Position numbers and translations under genes: made by a program. 64,000 nucleotides of DNA from Deinococcus sp. QL22. Its GTDB lineage: Bacteria > Deinococcota > Deinococci > Deinococcales > Deinococcaceae. The notes beneath the pieces were generated by a model that saw only the letters and a list, made by a program, of their open reading frames with translations, did no database searches and was not told the DNA's origin. Shown here in pieces: positions 52,827 to 62,917 of the stretch (its first letter is position 1; every line of letters begins with the position of its first letter). Location of the stretch: assembly GCF_023370075.1 (NCBI RefSeq), contig NZ_CP097149.1:2850001-2914000 (forward strand), in the 5' to 3' direction.

Positions 52827-54299
52827 CTACAGCTGCCGCCGATAGCGCCGATCAATCAGGCCTGCGAACACCACCATCAGCGCAGCCAGCCCTAGCGCAG
52901 GCCAATCGCCCAAGCGCACGAACAGGGTTTGCCCGGTCAGGCGCAGTGGGCGGGCGTGCAGGACGCCCTGGCCCGCTTCCAGCGTTTGCACGGGCTGACC
53001 CAGGTCGTTGATCTCGGCGGCGATGCCGTAGTTCACGCTGCGGACGATATACCGCCGCGTTTCTATGGCCCGCACTCGGCCCATCATGAAATGTTGCTGA
53101 ACGCCCCAGCCGTCGTACCAGCCGTCGTTGGAGACATTGACCAGAATTTCTGCGCCCTTGCCCACCAGCACGCGGGTGACCCACGGAAACACACTGTCGT
53201 AGCAGACGTATGCGCCGTACTGAACGCCGTTCAGTTGAAGAGTATTGAGGACTCTGGCAGGCGGCACACTTTCCAGCGAAACGCCGATGGTGCGCTCGAT
53301 CAGGCTCCAGGCAGGGGCGAGGGCTTGCCGGAACGGAAAGTATTCACCAAAGGGAACCGGGCGGGCCTTGTCGGTTTCGGAGGTGACGCTGCCGCCGTCC
53401 CAGGCGCGAACTGAATTGCGGCGGGGTTCCATCTGGCTGACGCCGTAAATGCCCTCAGCGGGAACAGTGGGCAGCAAGGCGGGATCACCGACGCTGCTCT
53501 CGCTCCAGACCACCACTTCGTTTGGTCGGCGGTTGATGCGGGTCAGGCCAGCCTGCAACTCAAATTGTTCTTGCGCGGTCAGGCGGCGGGAGGCGCGGTC
53601 AAAGGAATCGATGGTGGTTCTGAGCAGCAGCATCGGCGTTTCCGGCCCGCTGCCTGCCGTGCGCGTCAGGCCGTAAACACACGCCAGTGCCCAGGCAGCC
53701 GCGATCAGCAGCAACGGGCGGCGTCTCCCCCATCCCTCGCCACGCCGCCGCACCGTACCCACAAAGCAGGCCAGCGCCGCAGCTGTGGCCGCAATGAGCA
53801 CACTGCCCAGCAGCACGCCGCCCAGGTCGGCAATTTGAATAGCGGGCGTGGGCAGCAGCGTATAGCCCAGCGTGGGCCACGGAAAGGCGGGCGGGCCGAG
53901 GAAGCGCAGCCATTCCAGCACCACCCAGCCGCCCGCCAGCCCCCACACCCGCGCTCCCTTTGAATGCAGGAAGCGGCCCACCAGCCACGCCATGCCCGCC
54001 AAAAATGCACCTTCTAGGGCAAACAACGCGAAGGCCAGCACGCCAGCAGGCGGAAACCCGAACAGCTTGCCCAAAAACGCGGTGAGCCACCACAGATGGA
54101 CGGCGCTATAGGCGGTGCCTGCCCAGAAGGCGCGGCCTGCCACGTTGCGGGCCGTTGCACCACTTGCGGCAAACGCCAGCAGCGCGGCCAGCGGCAAAAA
54201 GCTGAGAAAACTCCAGCCCAGCGGCAATCCGCAGAGGGCCAGCAGGCCTCCGAGCAGGGCGGCAAGCAGGGTGGTGGGCAGGGAGGGCGAGGCACGCAC
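52827..54299 (-). CDS. lnt: Apolipoprotein N-acyltransferase
   Basis: A 490-residue membrane enzyme that N-acylates lipoproteins. About six N-terminal helices are followed by a nitrilase-like periplasmic domain with the triad Glu267 (VVWSESS), Lys311 ([15 protein letters not shown]) and Cys366 (YVCYDSVFP), and a last C-terminal helix. Its presence fits the lipoboxed protein at 49224 and a diderm-like envelope. GTG start at 54299, leaderless by position. Confidence 0.92.
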   Translation of the reverse strand: MRASPSLPTTLLAALLGGLLALCGLPLGWSFLSFLPLAALLAFAASGATARNVAGRAFWAGTAYSAVHLWWLTAFLGKLFGFPPAGVLAFALFALEGAFLAGMAWLVGRFLHSKGARVWGLAGGWVVLEWLRFLGPPAFPWPTLGYTLLPTPAIQIADLGGVLLGSVLIAATAAALACFVGTVRRRGEGWGRRRPLLLIAAAWALACVYGLTRTAGSGPETPMLLLRTTIDSFDRASRRLTAQEQFELQAGLTRINRRPNEVVVWSESSVGDPALLPTVPAEGIYGVSQMEPRRNSVRAWDGGSVTSETDKARPVPFGEYFPFRQALAPAWSLIERTIGVSLESVPPARVLNTLQLNGVQYGAYVCYDSVFPWVTRVLVGKGAEILVNVSNDGWYDGWGVQQHFMMGRVRAIETRRYIVRSVNYGIAAEINDLGQPVQTLEAGQGVLHARPLRLTGQTLFVRLGDWPALGLAALMVVFAGLIDRRYRRQL

Positions 54300-54305
54300 C
54301 CGGGC

Positions 54306-54311
54306 ATTGTA
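54306..54311 (-). promoter_or_regulatory. -10 box of lnt (leaderless GTG)
   Basis: TACAAT on the complement, 6 nt before the GTG at 54299. Confidence 0.5.
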
Positions 54312-54348
54312 AAGCGGGCGCGGATGAGCGGTGCGTCACACTGGGGAC

Positions 54349-54830
54349 ATGACCGCTGCCTGGGAAGAAGAATTGGCCGCCCTGTGGGAAACGCTGGGAA
54401 GTGTCAAAGACAGTGATTTTCTGGTTCGGATGGACGCTGTGAGTGCCCACCTACCCAGCGCCATTCGGTTGTTCGAACGCGCTGCGGGGCAGGATTCCAC
54501 TGGACACCCGCTGCGGGCTGCCGAACTATACCGGGAAGCTCTGGCCGCCGGGCTGTGATTCAACTGGCCAGTTCACTGCGGAATGTGGGCCAAGCCGAGG
54601 AAGCGTTGGCGTTGTTGACAGCTGAAACGGGCCAGCCGTCCGATGCTTTAGACGGGGCAGTCGCTCTTTTTATGGCCCTGACTCTGGCCGATTTGGGCCG
54701 CGAACGCGAGGGCTTGGCGGTGGCCCTGACGGCTCTGGCCCACACGTTGCCGCGCTACAACCGCTCGGCGGCGCGGTATGCCCAAGGGTTGATGAATGCA
54801 GAGCTTCAGAAGGTTCCGCACTGCCTATGA
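54349..54830 (+). pseudogene. TPR-family gene split by a frame-changing deletion
   Basis: The first part (54349-54558) ends STGHPLRAAELYREALAAGL; the second (54555-54830) begins IQLASSLRNVGQAEEALALL and ends RYNRSAARYAQGLMNAEL. In family members with the group 5 TPR domain these are joined by about 8-10 residues in one frame. Here TGA of the first overlaps GTG of the second (GTGA), so either the gene is broken or the halves are made separately by coupled translation. No other damage is visible. Confidence 0.7.
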
Positions 54831-54946
54831 ACCATGCGTGACCGACTAGCACGACTTCCCGCTTCTTCACAAGCCACAATTCAGGCCGCCCCCGTTGGGG
54901 GGTTTGCTGCCGCGCTGGGCCGCTTGGCTGCTAGGATAAACAGACC

Positions 54947-55648
54947 TTGAGAATCGCGTTTATTAGTGACCTGCATGCCAACATTCACGCGTTGACATCC
55001 GTGAAACGGTTTTTGTCGGAGAATATTGTCAATCAGGTGATCGTGGTGGGTGATCTGGTGGGTTACGGCGCGAGTCCCGGCCCGGTCATTGACTTTGTGA
55101 GGCGCGAGGGCTGGGTCACTGGCCTGGGCAGCAGCGACATGCGCGTGTCCATGGAATTGGGCGAACGCTCGGAGCGAAAAGGCGTGGCCGATCAGGTGTT
55201 GACGTGGACGCGCAAAATGCTGACGCCAGAGCAAAACGACTACCTGCGCCGCCTGCCGCCCGGTGGCCGGATCATGACCCCGGTGGGCCGCGTGCGTTTT
55301 TTTCACGGCTCGCCGCACAACCCCGAAGACCGCATAGACCTGATGGCGCAGGAGCGGGAGCTCGAAGCCTTGGCCGACAGCCTCAGCTCCCGCGTGATCG
55401 TGGTGGGCGGCTCGCATGTGCCCTTTGTGCGCGTGATCGGAGACACCACCTTTCTTGACCCCGGCAGCGTGGGTCTGAGCCTGAACCACGAACCGGGCGC
55501 AGATGTAGCCATTGTGGATTGTGTGGGCCGCAGACCCAAAGTGTCGTTGCATAAGGTCACGTACGATTTTGCGTCCAGCGCCTTCGACATCATGGCGTGG
55601 AACCTGCCGCCCGTGATCGCCGATGTGATTCGCACGGGGAAGATGTAG
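54947..55648 (+). CDS. Metallophosphoesterase-fold protein with altered metal ligands
   Basis: A 233-residue protein of the YfcE/calcineurin-like phosphodiesterase family. FISDLHAN (Asp8, His10) and VVGDLVGYG (Asp36) are normal. The usual GNHD is GSSD (61-64), and the usual GHTH-P reads GGSHVP (154-159), so two or three metal-binding side chains are missing; His120 in FFHGSPH is kept. It may bind one metal, be inactive, or have a regulatory role. TTG start at 54947 after TAGGAT. A terminator follows. Confidence 0.82.
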   Translation: MRIAFISDLHANIHALTSVKRFLSENIVNQVIVVGDLVGYGASPGPVIDFVRREGWVTGLGSSDMRVSMELGERSERKGVADQVLTWTRKMLTPEQNDYLRRLPPGGRIMTPVGRVRFFHGSPHNPEDRIDLMAQERELEALADSLSSRVIVVGGSHVPFVRVIGDTTFLDPGSVGLSLNHEPGADVAIVDCVGRRPKVSLHKVTYDFASSAFDIMAWNLPPVIADVIRTGKM

Positions 55649-55662
55649 AAAGGGTGCAAAAG

Positions 55663-55703
55663 AAGAAAGAGGCGTCCGCGTGTGCAGATGCCTCTTTCTT
55701 TTT
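55663..55703. terminator. Terminator between metallophosphoesterase-like and aminotransferase genes
   Basis: AAGAAAGAGGC (55663-55673) pairs with GCCTCTTTCTT (55690-55700); T-rich tails on both sides. Confidence 0.8.
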
Positions 55704-55712
55704 GAGCTTTGC

Positions 55713-56888
<1,176 letters not shown>

Positions 56889-56895
56889 TTGACTG

Positions 56896-56901
56896 AGTGT
56901 A
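56896..56901 (-). promoter_or_regulatory. -10 box of aminotransferase gene (leaderless)
   Basis: TACACT on the complement, 7 nt before the ATG at 56888; a TTGCTA (-35-like) lies at 56921-56926. Confidence 0.45.
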
Positions 56902-56921
56902 GCATTGAGAAGGCTTAGTCT

Positions 56922-56977
56922 AGCAACAGGGTTGCGCTGAAGTGCCTAGACGGGTCGGTTAAAGCAATAGGATTGCG
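56922..56977. promoter_or_regulatory. Pair of operator-like palindromes upstream of the aminotransferase
   Basis: GCAAC-AGG-GTTGC (56923-56935) and GCAAT-AGG-ATTGC (56964-56976), 41 bp apart (about four helical turns). Both arms change together, keeping each palindrome perfect. The proximal site covers the likely -35 region, suggesting a dimeric repressor or activator. Confidence 0.55.
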
Positions 56978-57000
56978 TCAAAGCAGATTTGACTTGGCAT

Positions 57001-57807
57001 TCACGGATGACACTGAAGAGCTGACCCCTGAGATTGGCCCTCTTCGACCTGCCGCAAGAAATCCAGCGTGTAGCGGGCCACCGTTTTGGGGTGCGAATCG
57101 GTGAGGGCGTGGGTGCCGCCGGGCACAGTTCGCACCAACGCTTCAGGGATGGCGCGGCGAATCTCCTGCACCGTCCAAGACTGAATGACCGGGTCGGCGT
57201 CGCCGTCGAGCAGCAGAGTCGGCACCCGCACCTTCTTCAGGAGTGGCCCGGTGTCGTGCTGGCTCTGGTCGGTGGCGAGCCGCAGCATCAGGGCAAAGCC
57301 GCTGGTGGAATAGGCGCCCAGGGCGGGCAGCAGCAGGGGCAAGCGCTCGCGGGGCAGGTCGCGCAGCAGGCGCAGGATTTGCATGGTCACGCTGGGGTTT
57401 TCGGGAATGCCGGTGGGAGCGCAGGCAATCAGGGCCGAGGTGCAGGTGGGATAGCGGGCCGCCAGATCAAAAATGACCTCGCCGCCCAGCGAATGCCCGA
57501 ACAGCGGCGCACAGTTCAGGCCGCAGGCCACCAGCCACTCGGCCAGGTGATCGGTCAGGTCTTCCATCCTGCGTGGATAGTCGCGTTGGCCCTGGCTGAA
57601 GCCGTGACCGGGCGGGTCGTACACGTACACGGTGCGCTCGCGGGCCAACTCACGCGACACCCGGACATACATCCAAGACGCACAGCCCAGCCCCGGCACC
57701 AGCACCAGCGGGGGGCCGTCGCCGCGTACCCAGGCGTGGGTCTGCAGGCCGTTCACGCGGGTGAAGTGGGATGTTCCGGGGTGTAACGTTTCAACTGTCG
57801 CGGTCAC
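57001..57807 (-). CDS. Alpha/beta hydrolase
   Basis: A 268-residue hydrolase. VLVPGLGCASWMY forms the oxyanion region, GHSLGGEVIFDLA the nucleophile elbow (Ser about 105), LLDGDADPV the acid loop and GTHALTDSHP the catalytic His. Substrate unknown. GTG start overlaps the stop of the upstream hydrolase (GTGA); the two are probably made together. Confidence 0.88.
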   Translation of the reverse strand: MTATVETLHPGTSHFTRVNGLQTHAWVRGDGPPLVLVPGLGCASWMYVRVSRELARERTVYVYDPPGHGFSQGQRDYPRRMEDLTDHLAEWLVACGLNCAPLFGHSLGGEVIFDLAARYPTCTSALIACAPTGIPENPSVTMQILRLLRDLPRERLPLLLPALGAYSTSGFALMLRLATDQSQHDTGPLLKKVRVPTLLLDGDADPVIQSWTVQEIRRAIPEALVRTVPGGTHALTDSHPKTVARYTLDFLRQVEEGQSQGSALQCHP

Positions 57808-58550
57808 TGAGTCGTGCCTTCACGCAAAAAGTTCAGCACCAGCGAGTTGAATTGCCGGGGGGCATCCACCATGACCACGTGGCCTGCCCCCGCGATTTCC
57901 TCGTAGCGTGCGCCGGGAATGGCAGCGGCGAGGGCACGGCCCAGCTTGGGGGGCACGAGTGCGTCGCGTGCGCCCCAGATCACCAGTGTTCTGACGCTCA
58001 GACCGGGCAACACGTCCAGCACGTTGTCTCCGAGCAGGTGCAGGGTGCTGCGCCACATGTTGGGCAGGCCTGCGCGGGCGGCGTCCAGCAAGATGCGCGG
58101 CACGAAGGATTTGCGCCCGGTCACCACGGCACGCGGCAGTTTGAGGGCCACCCGCACCGGATGACCGTCCAGCAGGCCGCTGGCACAGGCCAAGACCAGA
58201 TGACTGACCCGCTGTGGGCGCAGTTGGGCCACGCGCAGGGCGATGTGTCCGCCCATGCTGTGGCCGATCAGGGTCACGCCTGTCAGGTTCTGGTTGTCCA
58301 GCCACGCGGCAATCAGGGCCGCGTCCTCGCGCACGCCGAGGGAACGCTGCCGCCGTGCGCCGCCGTATCCAGCGAGGTCGAGGACAAAGACACGGTGGGA
58401 CTGCGAAAACACGGGGACATTGCGCCGCCACCACCGACCCGAACCGCTGAGGCCGTGAATCAGCACCATCGGTTCACCCTGGCCTGCCGCGTCGTAGCGC
58501 AGGGTGGCTAAACCATGTCGGAACTGAAGAGAACGCACGCGGGGCAGCAT
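57804..58550 (-). CDS. Alpha/beta hydrolase
   Basis: A 248-residue hydrolase. VLIHGLSGSGRWW, GHSMGGHIALRVA (Ser98), VIWGARDALVPP and AGAGHVVMVDAP give the full fold and triad. The start at 58550 matches the first conserved strand; a longer open frame upstream is not family-like. It heads a two-hydrolase operon and is divergent from the murein-peptide operon. Confidence 0.88.
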   Translation of the reverse strand: MLPRVRSLQFRHGLATLRYDAAGQGEPMVLIHGLSGSGRWWRRNVPVFSQSHRVFVLDLAGYGGARRQRSLGVREDAALIAAWLDNQNLTGVTLIGHSMGGHIALRVAQLRPQRVSHLVLACASGLLDGHPVRVALKLPRAVVTGRKSFVPRILLDAARAGLPNMWRSTLHLLGDNVLDVLPGLSVRTLVIWGARDALVPPKLGRALAAAIPGARYEEIAGAGHVVMVDAPRQFNSLVLNFLREGTTQ

Positions 58551-58646
58551 AGCGTTCCGGGGGGTCAGGCGGGGCGGAGGGTCAAGGTTCGCAGAAGTCG
58601 GGGGGCGGCCCCAGCCCTCCATGCCCCAGCCTGCACCGCTGCCTAC

Positions 58647-58652
58647 TACAAT
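58647..58652 (+). promoter_or_regulatory. -10 box of M19 dipeptidase gene (leaderless)
   Basis: TACAAT, 7 nt before the ATG at 58660. Confidence 0.5.
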
Positions 58653-58659
58653 GCCGCCT

Positions 58660-59655
58660 ATGCTGATCGACGGACATCTGGACTTGGCCTTCAATGCCGC
58701 GTTGGGACGAGACCTGACCTTACCGCTGGCGGACTTGCGGCGCAGCGACCCGGTGGCGGGCGAAACGGCCACCGTCACCTTCCCGGAAATGCAGGCGGCG
58801 GGCCTGCGCGTATGCTTTGGCACGCTGTTTGCCCTGCCGCGTACAGATCACCATCCTATCCAGAGTCCAGACGGGTACACCGACCATGCCGGGGCGCGGC
58901 GGCAGGCATTGGGGCAACTGGAGCAGTACCGGCGCTGGGAAGATGACGGGCACTTGCGGTTGCTGAGGACGGGAGCGGAGGTGGCGGCGCATGTGGCATT
59001 GGAGGGCGCGCCGCCCGGAGTGGTGCTGCTGATGGAAGGCGCTGACCCGGTACGGGATGTGGATGATCTGGCGTTCTGGGCGGCGGCGGGCGTGCGGGTC
59101 ATTGGGCCAGCGTGGGGGCGCACCCGGTACGCAGGCGGCACAGAAGCGCCCGGCCCACTCACGGCGGCGGGGCGGGAACTGGTGGGAGCAATGGCGTCAC
59201 TGGGGATCGCACTGGACGCCTCGCATCTGGACGATGCCAGTTTCTGGGACGCGGCAGAGTTGCATCCGAGGATGATTGCCACGCACGCCAACAGCCGCTC
59301 CATCGTGGAGGGCAATAGACATCTGACCGACGACATGGCGCGGGCCATTGCCGAAAAGGACGGCGTGATCGGACTGGTCTATCCTTCAAAGTTCTTGCAG
59401 CCCGGCTGGCAGGACAGCGATCCGCGTGCGCCGCTGGGCAGGTTGGCGGATCACGCTCAGCACTATGCGGGCCTGATCGGGTGGGAGCGGGTGGCCCTCG
59501 GCACTGATCTGGACGGCGGATTCGGGCAGGAGAAATGTCCGGCAGGGGTGGACTCCTACCGTGATGTGCCGGGCAGTGTGGACGTGCTGCCAGCAGAGGT
59601 GCGGCGCGGGGTTCTGGGGGAGAATTGGGCGCGGTGGATGACGCGGTATTTGTGA
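58660..59655 (+). CDS. M19 family (renal-type) dipeptidase
   Basis: A 331-residue metal-dependent dipeptidase. MLIDGHLDLAFN provides His6 and Asp8 metal ligands; LLMEGADPV (Glu), GIALDASHLDD (His) and MIATHANSRSI (His) complete the binuclear site. M19 enzymes cleave dipeptides, including L-D forms, and here would act beside the NlpC/P60 and Ala-Glu epimerase genes in wall-peptide recycling. ATG at 58660 is chosen from the domain start and the TACAAT box. Confidence 0.9.
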   Translation: MLIDGHLDLAFNAALGRDLTLPLADLRRSDPVAGETATVTFPEMQAAGLRVCFGTLFALPRTDHHPIQSPDGYTDHAGARRQALGQLEQYRRWEDDGHLRLLRTGAEVAAHVALEGAPPGVVLLMEGADPVRDVDDLAFWAAAGVRVIGPAWGRTRYAGGTEAPGPLTAAGRELVGAMASLGIALDASHLDDASFWDAAELHPRMIATHANSRSIVEGNRHLTDDMARAIAEKDGVIGLVYPSKFLQPGWQDSDPRAPLGRLADHAQHYAGLIGWERVALGTDLDGGFGQEKCPAGVDSYRDVPGSVDVLPAEVRRGVLGENWARWMTRYL

Positions 59656-59722
59656 AGCGGGAGTTGGCATAGACCTGGACTGTTTGCCCCACAATCCACT
59701 GCCCACACCCCACCCAATGCCT

Positions 59723-59728
59723 TAGGCT
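59723..59728 (+). promoter_or_regulatory. -10 box of NlpC/P60 gene (leaderless)
   Basis: TAGGCT, 6 nt before the ATG at 59735. Confidence 0.5.
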
Positions 59729-59734
59729 GAGGCT

Positions 59735-60613
59735 ATGACTGCTGCACCCACCCTAGACCCGCGCCTGCACGCTTACGACCCCGAACGCCGCTTGGCCGAA
59801 GCCAGTTTGGAGGGCCAGGTGGAAGGCGAGGATTGGCGTTGGCTGACGGCAAAAGCGGGCTGGGCCGGGAATGCCCGCCTGAGCCTGCGGGCCGCGCCGG
59901 ATGAGGGGGCCGAGCAGGTCAGCGAGGCCTTGCCGGGTGAAGCGGTGTCGGTGCTGTGGCGGGAAGCAGGCTGGGCGTGGGTCAAAACCGGACACGACAG
60001 GTATCCGGGCTGGGTGCGGGCGGCGGGGGTGCTGAACGGGTTTCCTACCGGAGAAACACTGACAGTCACGGCCTTACGTGCCCATGCGTATGCCCGCCCA
60101 AAGGTCAGTGCGCCCCTCGTGGCTGAGCTGTGTTTCGGGGCCGTGGTGGTGCAGGACAGCGGCGAGAGCGTAACGGAAGGGGGCCGGGTATGGCGGCCTG
60201 TGCTCCTGCCGGACGGCGCGGCGGCGTGGGTGCAGGCGGTGTGCTTTTTGCCTGTGGCGGGCGGTGATGTGGCCGACTTTGCGCTGCGTTTTCTGGAGGT
60301 TCCGTATGTTTGGGGCGGGCGTTCTGCGTGGGGACTGGATTGTTCGGGACTGTCGCAGTTGGCCTATGCGGCGTTTGGCCGGGCCATGGCGCGTGACGCC
60401 GACTTGCAGCAAGTGGAACTGACGGCAGTGGCTGAGCCGATACGTGGCGATCTGGCGTTTTTTCCCGGTCACGTGGGCATCATGCTGGACGAACGGCGCA
60501 TGGTACACGCCAACGCGACGCATATGCGGGTCACGGTGGAAACGTTTGGGGAGGGCGACTACGGCACGCGCTTGGCGGCGAGTTGCAAGGGGTTCGGGCG
60601 GTGGACGGTTTGA
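59735..60613 (+). CDS. NlpC/P60 (C40) peptidase with SH3 domains, YkfC-like
   Basis: A 292-residue peptidase with no signal peptide, as in cytoplasmic gamma-D-Glu-L-diamino acid endopeptidases (YkfC/dipeptidyl-peptidase VI). Two SH3b modules (about 40-100 and 105-175) precede the C40 domain. That domain has Cys203 (GLDCSGLSQ), His246 (FPGHVGIM) and His258 (MVHAN). It would free L-Ala-D-Glu from recycled wall tri/tetrapeptides, the substrate of the next gene. Confidence 0.88.
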   Translation: MTAAPTLDPRLHAYDPERRLAEASLEGQVEGEDWRWLTAKAGWAGNARLSLRAAPDEGAEQVSEALPGEAVSVLWREAGWAWVKTGHDRYPGWVRAAGVLNGFPTGETLTVTALRAHAYARPKVSAPLVAELCFGAVVVQDSGESVTEGGRVWRPVLLPDGAAAWVQAVCFLPVAGGDVADFALRFLEVPYVWGGRSAWGLDCSGLSQLAYAAFGRAMARDADLQQVELTAVAEPIRGDLAFFPGHVGIMLDERRMVHANATHMRVTVETFGEGDYGTRLAASCKGFGRWTV

Positions 60614-61650
60614 GTACGCAGGCCAGTTGGGAGACACTCTCGTGGGAAACACTGGAACTCCACACTGCGCAGCCGTTCGGGATTGCCCGCTGGACGCATT
60701 CGGTATATCCGCGTACCTTCGTCAGCCTCACGCATGAAGGCGTGACCGGGCAGGGCGAGGCCGCGCCCAATGCCTTTTACGGCGAAACGCGGGGCACGGT
60801 GGAGGCGGTGCTGCCCTTGCTGGCCGGGGCCTTGACTGATCCATGGGACTGGAACGGCCTGCATGCCCGGCTCACGGCGTTGATGCCTTTTCACCATCCA
60901 AGCGCCAAATGTGCGTTGGAAATGGCCGCATTGGAATGGTGCGCCCGGCGGGTGGGACTCTCGGTCTGGCGGCTGCTGGGCCTCTCCCCCGCCCCCATTC
61001 CCGAAAGCAGCTACACCGTCAGCCTCGCCGACTTGCCTGATATGCGGCGACAGGCGCGGGAAGCGGCAGGGCGCGGGCACGGGATTCTCAAGGTCAAGCT
61101 GGGAACAGACCGGGATCAGCAGATCGTGGAGGCCCTGCGCGAGGAAGCGCCCGACGTGGCCCTGCGGGTGGATGCCAACGCCGCGTGGACGCGCCCGCAG
61201 GCGAAACGGATGCTGGGCGTGCTGGACGCGGCCCGCGTGGAACTTTTGGAGCAGCCCCTCGTAGCGGGTGATCTGGAAGGCCACGCCGCACTGCGGGCGG
61301 TTTCCCACGTGCCCATCGTGGCCGACGAGAGCTTGCACCATGTATCGGACGTGCCCGCGTTGGCGGCGGCCTTTGACGGCGTGAACCTGAAATTGGCAAA
61401 ATTAGGCGGCCCGTTGCAAGCGTTACATGCGCTGAGACTGGCCCGCACGCACGGCCTACAGGTCATGATGGGCTGCATGATCGAAAGCTCACTGGGCATC
61501 GCGGCGGCGGCACAGTTGGCGGGCGCATGCGACTGGGCCGACCTGGACGGGGCCTTGCTGCTAGCTGATGATCCTTATATCGGGCTGGACTGGCAGGCCG
61601 GAACAGTGCAGAGGCCGGGCGGCGTGGGCTGGGGCGTGGAGCGGGCGTGA
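60601..61650 (+). CDS. L-Ala-D/L-Glu (dipeptide) epimerase, enolase superfamily
   Basis: A 349-residue enzyme. The capping domain is followed by the barrel with Lys164/Lys166 (LKVKLG), metal ligands Asp191 (VDANAAW), Glu217 (LLEQPL) and Asp242 (ADES), and Lys264/Lys267 (NLKLAKLGG). It converts L-Ala-D-Glu to L-Ala-L-Glu, making recycled murein dipeptide usable. GTG at 60601 follows AAGGGG within the end of the C40 gene; TTG at 60610 is an alternative. Confidence 0.9.
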   Translation: MDGLSTQASWETLSWETLELHTAQPFGIARWTHSVYPRTFVSLTHEGVTGQGEAAPNAFYGETRGTVEAVLPLLAGALTDPWDWNGLHARLTALMPFHHPSAKCALEMAALEWCARRVGLSVWRLLGLSPAPIPESSYTVSLADLPDMRRQAREAAGRGHGILKVKLGTDRDQQIVEALREEAPDVALRVDANAAWTRPQAKRMLGVLDAARVELLEQPLVAGDLEGHAALRAVSHVPIVADESLHHVSDVPALAAAFDGVNLKLAKLGGPLQALHALRLARTHGLQVMMGCMIESSLGIAAAAQLAGACDWADLDGALLLADDPYIGLDWQAGTVQRPGGVGWGVERA

Positions 61651-62849
61651 CTTCGGTGGCTATCCTCGGCTGCGGCAACCGGGGCGCGGATGTGTACGCC
61701 CGGCATCTGACCGCGCTGGGCGCAAGCATTACGCATTTGGTCGACTCCCGACCTGCACGCCTGGCCGAAGTCGCGGTGCGGCATGGGCTGGGCACAGGCG
61801 CCTGTTTTGCCGATGCCGATGCGTTTTTTGCACTGGGCCGGGTAGCCGATGCGCTGGTGATCGCCACGCCTGACGACATGCATGTGGAGCCATGTTTGCG
61901 GGCGTTGGCGCTGGGCTACGACGTACTTTTGGAAAAGCCCATCTGCCTGCAGGAAGTCGAATTAGAAACGTTGCTGGCGGCAGAAGCGTCGTCTTCTGGA
62001 CGGGTCACGGTGTGCCATGTGTTGCGGGCCACTGCCTTTTTTAGGGCAGTGCGGGCGGTGTTGGATTCCGGTAGATTGGGGCGATTGGTGGGTATTCAGC
62101 ATGCCGAGAATGTGGCGTATTGGCATTACGCGCATTCGTTTGTGCGGGGCAATTGGCGCTCCAGCCCGCCTGCCGCGCCGTTTATCCTCGCCAAAAGCGG
62201 GCATGATCTGGACTTGCTGCGCTGGTTTGCGGGTGCGCCGCCTGTGCGGGTGTCCAGTGAGGGTGGCCTGCATCATTTCCGGCCTGAAGAAGCTCCGGTC
62301 GGGGCCTCAGATCGCTGCGTGACGTGCCCGGTGGTGGCCTGTCCATACGATGCCCGCGTGATTTACGGCGGGCGTGATCCGGTGGTGTGGCCCGTAACAG
62401 TCTTGACGGCGGGTGGAGTGACATTGGCTGATGCTTTGGCACACGGGCCGTATGGCCGCTGCGTGTATAGCGGCGGGAATAATGTGGCCGATCATCAGGC
62501 CATGACCGTTACGTTTGCCAACGGCGTCATCGCGCAACTCACCGTCAGCGCGTTGACGCACAACAACACGCGCACGCTGAAGCTCCTGGGCACGCACGGC
62601 GAACTGCGCGGGCAGATGGAGCGGGGGGAACTGGAGCGCCACGACTTCCGCACGGGTGAGGTGGAACGTTGGACGGTAGACGCCGCAGGCAATCACGGCG
62701 GCGGGGATGTGGGGCTGGTGGCCGCATGGTTGGCATTTTTGCGGGGCCAGTCTGCGCCCCCTACCCCACTGGCCGAGTCTCTGGATTCGCACCGGATGGC
62801 CTTTGCGGCAGAACGGGCGCGGTTGGCGGGGACAGTGGAACGGGTGTGA
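61647..62849 (+). CDS. Gfo/Idh/MocA family oxidoreductase
   Basis: A 400-residue NAD(P)-dependent oxidoreductase. SVAILGCGNRGADVYA is the Rossmann loop, VLLEKPICL the conserved EKP, and SGHDLDLLRWF-like KSGHDLDLLRWF the catalytic His region. A C-terminal Cys cluster (CVTCPVVACPYDA, then YGRCVYSGGNNVADHQ) marks a subgroup known for sugar and amino-sugar substrates and may bind a metal. GTG start overlaps the epimerase stop (GTGA), so it is the last gene of the operon. The substrate may be a wall-derived sugar (inference). Confidence 0.87.
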   Translation: MTSVAILGCGNRGADVYARHLTALGASITHLVDSRPARLAEVAVRHGLGTGACFADADAFFALGRVADALVIATPDDMHVEPCLRALALGYDVLLEKPICLQEVELETLLAAEASSSGRVTVCHVLRATAFFRAVRAVLDSGRLGRLVGIQHAENVAYWHYAHSFVRGNWRSSPPAAPFILAKSGHDLDLLRWFAGAPPVRVSSEGGLHHFRPEEAPVGASDRCVTCPVVACPYDARVIYGGRDPVVWPVTVLTAGGVTLADALAHGPYGRCVYSGGNNVADHQAMTVTFANGVIAQLTVSALTHNNTRTLKLLGTHGELRGQMERGELERHDFRTGEVERWTVDAAGNHGGGDVGLVAAWLAFLRGQSAPPTPLAESLDSHRMAFAAERARLAGTVERV

Positions 62850-62869
62850 TGAAGGCGGGGAACACGAAA

Positions 62870-62910
62870 GTGAAATCATTCACGAGTTAGATTTGTCGTG
62901 AATGATTTGT
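62870..62910. repeat. Convergent-end hairpin element, copy C
   Basis: A 13-bp perfect inverted repeat AAATCATTCACGA (62873-62885) with its complement at 62896-62908 and a 10-nt loop containing TAGATT. It fills the 68-bp gap between the convergent oxidoreductase and pdxT genes and may act as their shared terminator. Confidence 0.75.
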
Positions 62911-62917
62911 CCGATTA

